Assembly (NCBI GenBank): GCA_964519145.1
Contig: CAZFHL010000034.1
Span: forward strand, 1 to 7,413
DNA length: 7,413 nucleotides
Source of the DNA: CAZFHL01 sp964519145
Lineage (GTDB): Bacteria > Patescibacteriota > Minisyncoccia > Phycocordibacterales > WO2-35-19
Direction: 5' to 3'
The first letter of the stretch is position 1. Each line of letters begins with the position of its first letter. Below, in pieces: positions 5,977 to 7,413 of this stretch. The notes under the pieces were generated by a model that saw only the letters and a program-made list of their open reading frames with translations, did no database searches and was not told where the DNA came from. The translations under genes were made by a program, and so were the position numbers.

Positions 5977-6420
5977 ATGCAAGATTCAAATAATACAGAA
6001 GAATATATAGATATAAGTGAATTAGACCAGTCTGATATTGGTAAAAAAGATGGTTTCTATCAAAAATTTAAAGAGATGTTGAATTCAAAATATTTTTTCA
6101 TTTTGGTTTCGGCGCTACTTGCAATCATAGCTTTTTTGTTAGGCAGAATTTCTGCTATAACCAAATCCCCCGTTACTATTTATAAAGAAAATACTATTTT
6201 ATTTAATGCTGGCGAAGTCAAAGGTTTAGAAACAGTAAAAGAAGATGTATCTTTCACAAATGGCGAAGTTGTAGCTTCAAAAACAGGAACAAAATATCAT
6301 TATCCTTGGTGTGCAGGGGCAAAACAGATTTCTCTTAAAAATAAAATAATGTTTAAAAGTATTGAAGAGGCAAAAGCCAAAGGTTATTTACCGGCTTCAA
6401 ATTGCAAAGGGTTAAAGTAG
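5977..6420 (+). CDS. Membrane-anchored protein with an Ada-like metal-binding domain
   Basis: This 147-residue protein has an acidic cytoplasmic N-terminus (1-30), one membrane segment (about 39-60, YFFILVSALLAIIAFLLG core), a linker, and a small C-terminal domain from about residue 97. VVASKTGTKYHYPWCAGAKQ and FKSIEEAKAKGYLPASNCKG fit the Ada zinc-binding fold (the module that in Ada uses four cysteines, with an xSxxxxxxHxxxC start and GYxPxxxC end). Only two cysteines (112 and 143) plus His108 are present, so metal binding is uncertain. The domain would face outside the membrane. Related modules occur beside nuclease or DNA-binding domains, so contact with extracellular DNA is possible but unproven. 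The Ada methyltransferase part is absent; this is not a DNA repair enzyme. It precedes the helicase gene by 31 bases and may share its transcript. Confidence 0.7.
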   Translation: MQDSNNTEEYIDISELDQSDIGKKDGFYQKFKEMLNSKYFFILVSALLAIIAFLLGRISAITKSPVTIYKENTILFNAGEVKGLETVKEDVSFTNGEVVASKTGTKYHYPWCAGAKQISLKNKIMFKSIEEAKAKGYLPASNCKGLK

Positions 6421-6451
6421 TTTTAAATTTAAAGAGTGCTATTATGTTTTT

Positions 6452-7413
6452 ATGGATAATTTTGATGAATTATATAAAAAATTAAATAAGGCTCAAAAAG
6501 AAGCCGTAGATACAATAGAAGGGCCAGTAATGGTCATAGCCGGACCAGGGACAGGTAAGACTACTATTTTAACTTTGCGTATAGCAAATATTTTAAAGAT
6601 AACAGATACACCTCCGTCTGGTATTTTGGCATTAACATTTACTGATTCAGGTGTTCGGTCTATGCGCCAAAAATTGACCAAAATAATAGGCGATAGGTCT
6701 AGAGAAGTTGGTATATACACATTCCATAGTTTTGCTAAAAATATCATAGATCAGTTTTCTGATCATTTTGAGCATCTTTATAAGATTGAACAAATCACAG
6801 AAATAGAATCTCAAGATATGATCAGGAGTATTCTTGTAAATGAAAAGTTTAATAAATTAAGATCAATCGGTGAACCAGATTTTTATTTAGAGAAAATTTT
6901 AGCTTCAATTGGTGAATGTAAAAAAGAAGCAATTACTCCAGAAATGATTGTTGATTTTGCCAAATCAGAAATAAAAAGAATTGAAAATGATGAGTCTTCT
7001 ATATCTACAAGAGGGGCTACCAAAGGACAATTGAAAGGTGAAGCCAAAAAAGATATAGAACGATATGAAAAAACAATAATTTTTGCAGGAGTTTATAAAG
7101 AATATGAAGTATTGAAAAGAGAAAAAAGATTGGTCGATTTTGCTGACTTAATTTTTGAATTATCTTTTGCTTTAAAGAGAGATGAATTGTTGCTTCAATT
7201 ATTGCAAGAAAAGTTCTTATATATTTTGGTAGATGAACATCAGGATACAAATAATGCTCAAAATATTATCATAAAAATGATAGCAGATTTTTTTGATCAA
7301 CCAAATTTGTTTGTGGTGGGGGATGAAAAACAAGCTATTTACAAATTTCAAGGAGCTTCTTTGCAAAACTTTTTAAATTTTAAAGAGATTTGGCCTAGTA
7401 TGAAAACTATTGC
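6452..7413 (+). CDS. UvrD/PcrA/Rep-type superfamily 1 DNA helicase, 5' part
   Basis: The first 320 residues of an ATP-dependent 3'-5' DNA helicase are visible; the gene continues past the window. In order: Q-motif LNKAQKEAV (Gln15), Walker A AGPGTGKT (30-37), motif Ia ALTFTDSGVRSMRQKL, motif Ib YTFHSFA (about 89-95), motif II VDEHQDTNNAQ (Asp261, Glu262, Gln264, Asp265) and motif III VVGDEKQAIYKFQGA (Gly290-Gln294). Motif II has His where UvrD and PcrA usually have Phe. The region between Ib and II (about 105-235) is a charged helical 1B-like insert. Motifs IV-VI and any C-terminal nuclease domain lie outside, so UvrD, PcrA, Rep or a nuclease-fused relative cannot be told apart. ATG 6452 is chosen because it is placed directly before the Q-motif region; the ATG at 6444 is out of frame. 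No clear Shine-Dalgarno sequence. Confidence 0.93.
   Translation, partial: MDNFDELYKKLNKAQKEAVDTIEGPVMVIAGPGTGKTTILTLRIANILKITDTPPSGILALTFTDSGVRSMRQKLTKIIGDRSREVGIYTFHSFAKNIIDQFSDHFEHLYKIEQITEIESQDMIRSILVNEKFNKLRSIGEPDFYLEKILASIGECKKEAITPEMIVDFAKSEIKRIENDESSISTRGATKGQLKGEAKKDIERYEKTIIFAGVYKEYEVLKREKRLVDFADLIFELSFALKRDELLLQLLQEKFLYILVDEHQDTNNAQNIIIKMIADFFDQPNLFVVGDEKQAIYKFQGASLQNFLNFKEIWPSMKTI

Noticed and set aside
1..7413. UGA recoded as glycine, as in some CPR lineages
   Set aside because: All genes read through at full family length with no in-frame TGA, and Trp is encoded by TGG, so the standard bacterial code suffices.

Overview
The window is AT-rich bacterial DNA with eight protein-coding genes that are almost all housekeeping, packed on both strands with short gaps. 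It most resembles a Candidate Phyla Radiation (Patescibacteria) genome, probably of Parcubacteria type. The grounds are low GC, compact genes, almost no Shine-Dalgarno sequences, a CysS with the HTGG...VHHNNE signature, and a small membrane-anchored protein with an Ada-like YHYPWC...ASNC domain of a kind I associate with these lineages. Ribosomal protein L9 is present; as I recall, several CPR groups (Microgenomates, WWE3) lack it. This placement is inference, not a database result. All reading frames are consistent with the standard bacterial code.

Layout: the 3' end of lepA (1-544, +); a 341-base gap with a large hairpin repeat and candidate promoters; a small FtsB/DivIC-like cell-division gene (886-1260, +); then, convergent with it, a corA-cysS pair on the minus strand (3623 down to 1305). 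A 60-base divergent promoter region separates corA from a ctpA-type S41 protease gene, which is followed 3 bases later by rplI (L9). rplI converges on rpmA (L27, minus strand) across 248 bases filled with repeats. A divergent AT-rich promoter region leads to the Ada-domain membrane protein and then a UvrD/PcrA-type helicase that runs off the window. Translation functions (LepA, CysS, L9, L27) dominate; the rest serve division, Mg2+ transport, periplasmic proteolysis and DNA metabolism.

The most unusual content is a family of imperfect palindromic elements in the gaps. Two complete copies (573-709 and 5419-5549) fold into long hairpins built as about 14-bp outer arm, 11-nt imperfect block, 11-14-bp inner arm, loop. 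The arms differ between copies but keep pairing through compensatory changes, while the 11-nt blocks keep a left/right asymmetry. Partial copies lie at 550-572, 1261-1304 and 5343-5414, and the second complete copy appears to be inserted into another. Three of the four plus-strand genes whose stop codons are visible are followed within 0-6 bases by such a unit. This fits a structured 3'-end or mobile, recombination-type element (REP-, MITE- or attC-like) that I cannot assign to a known family.
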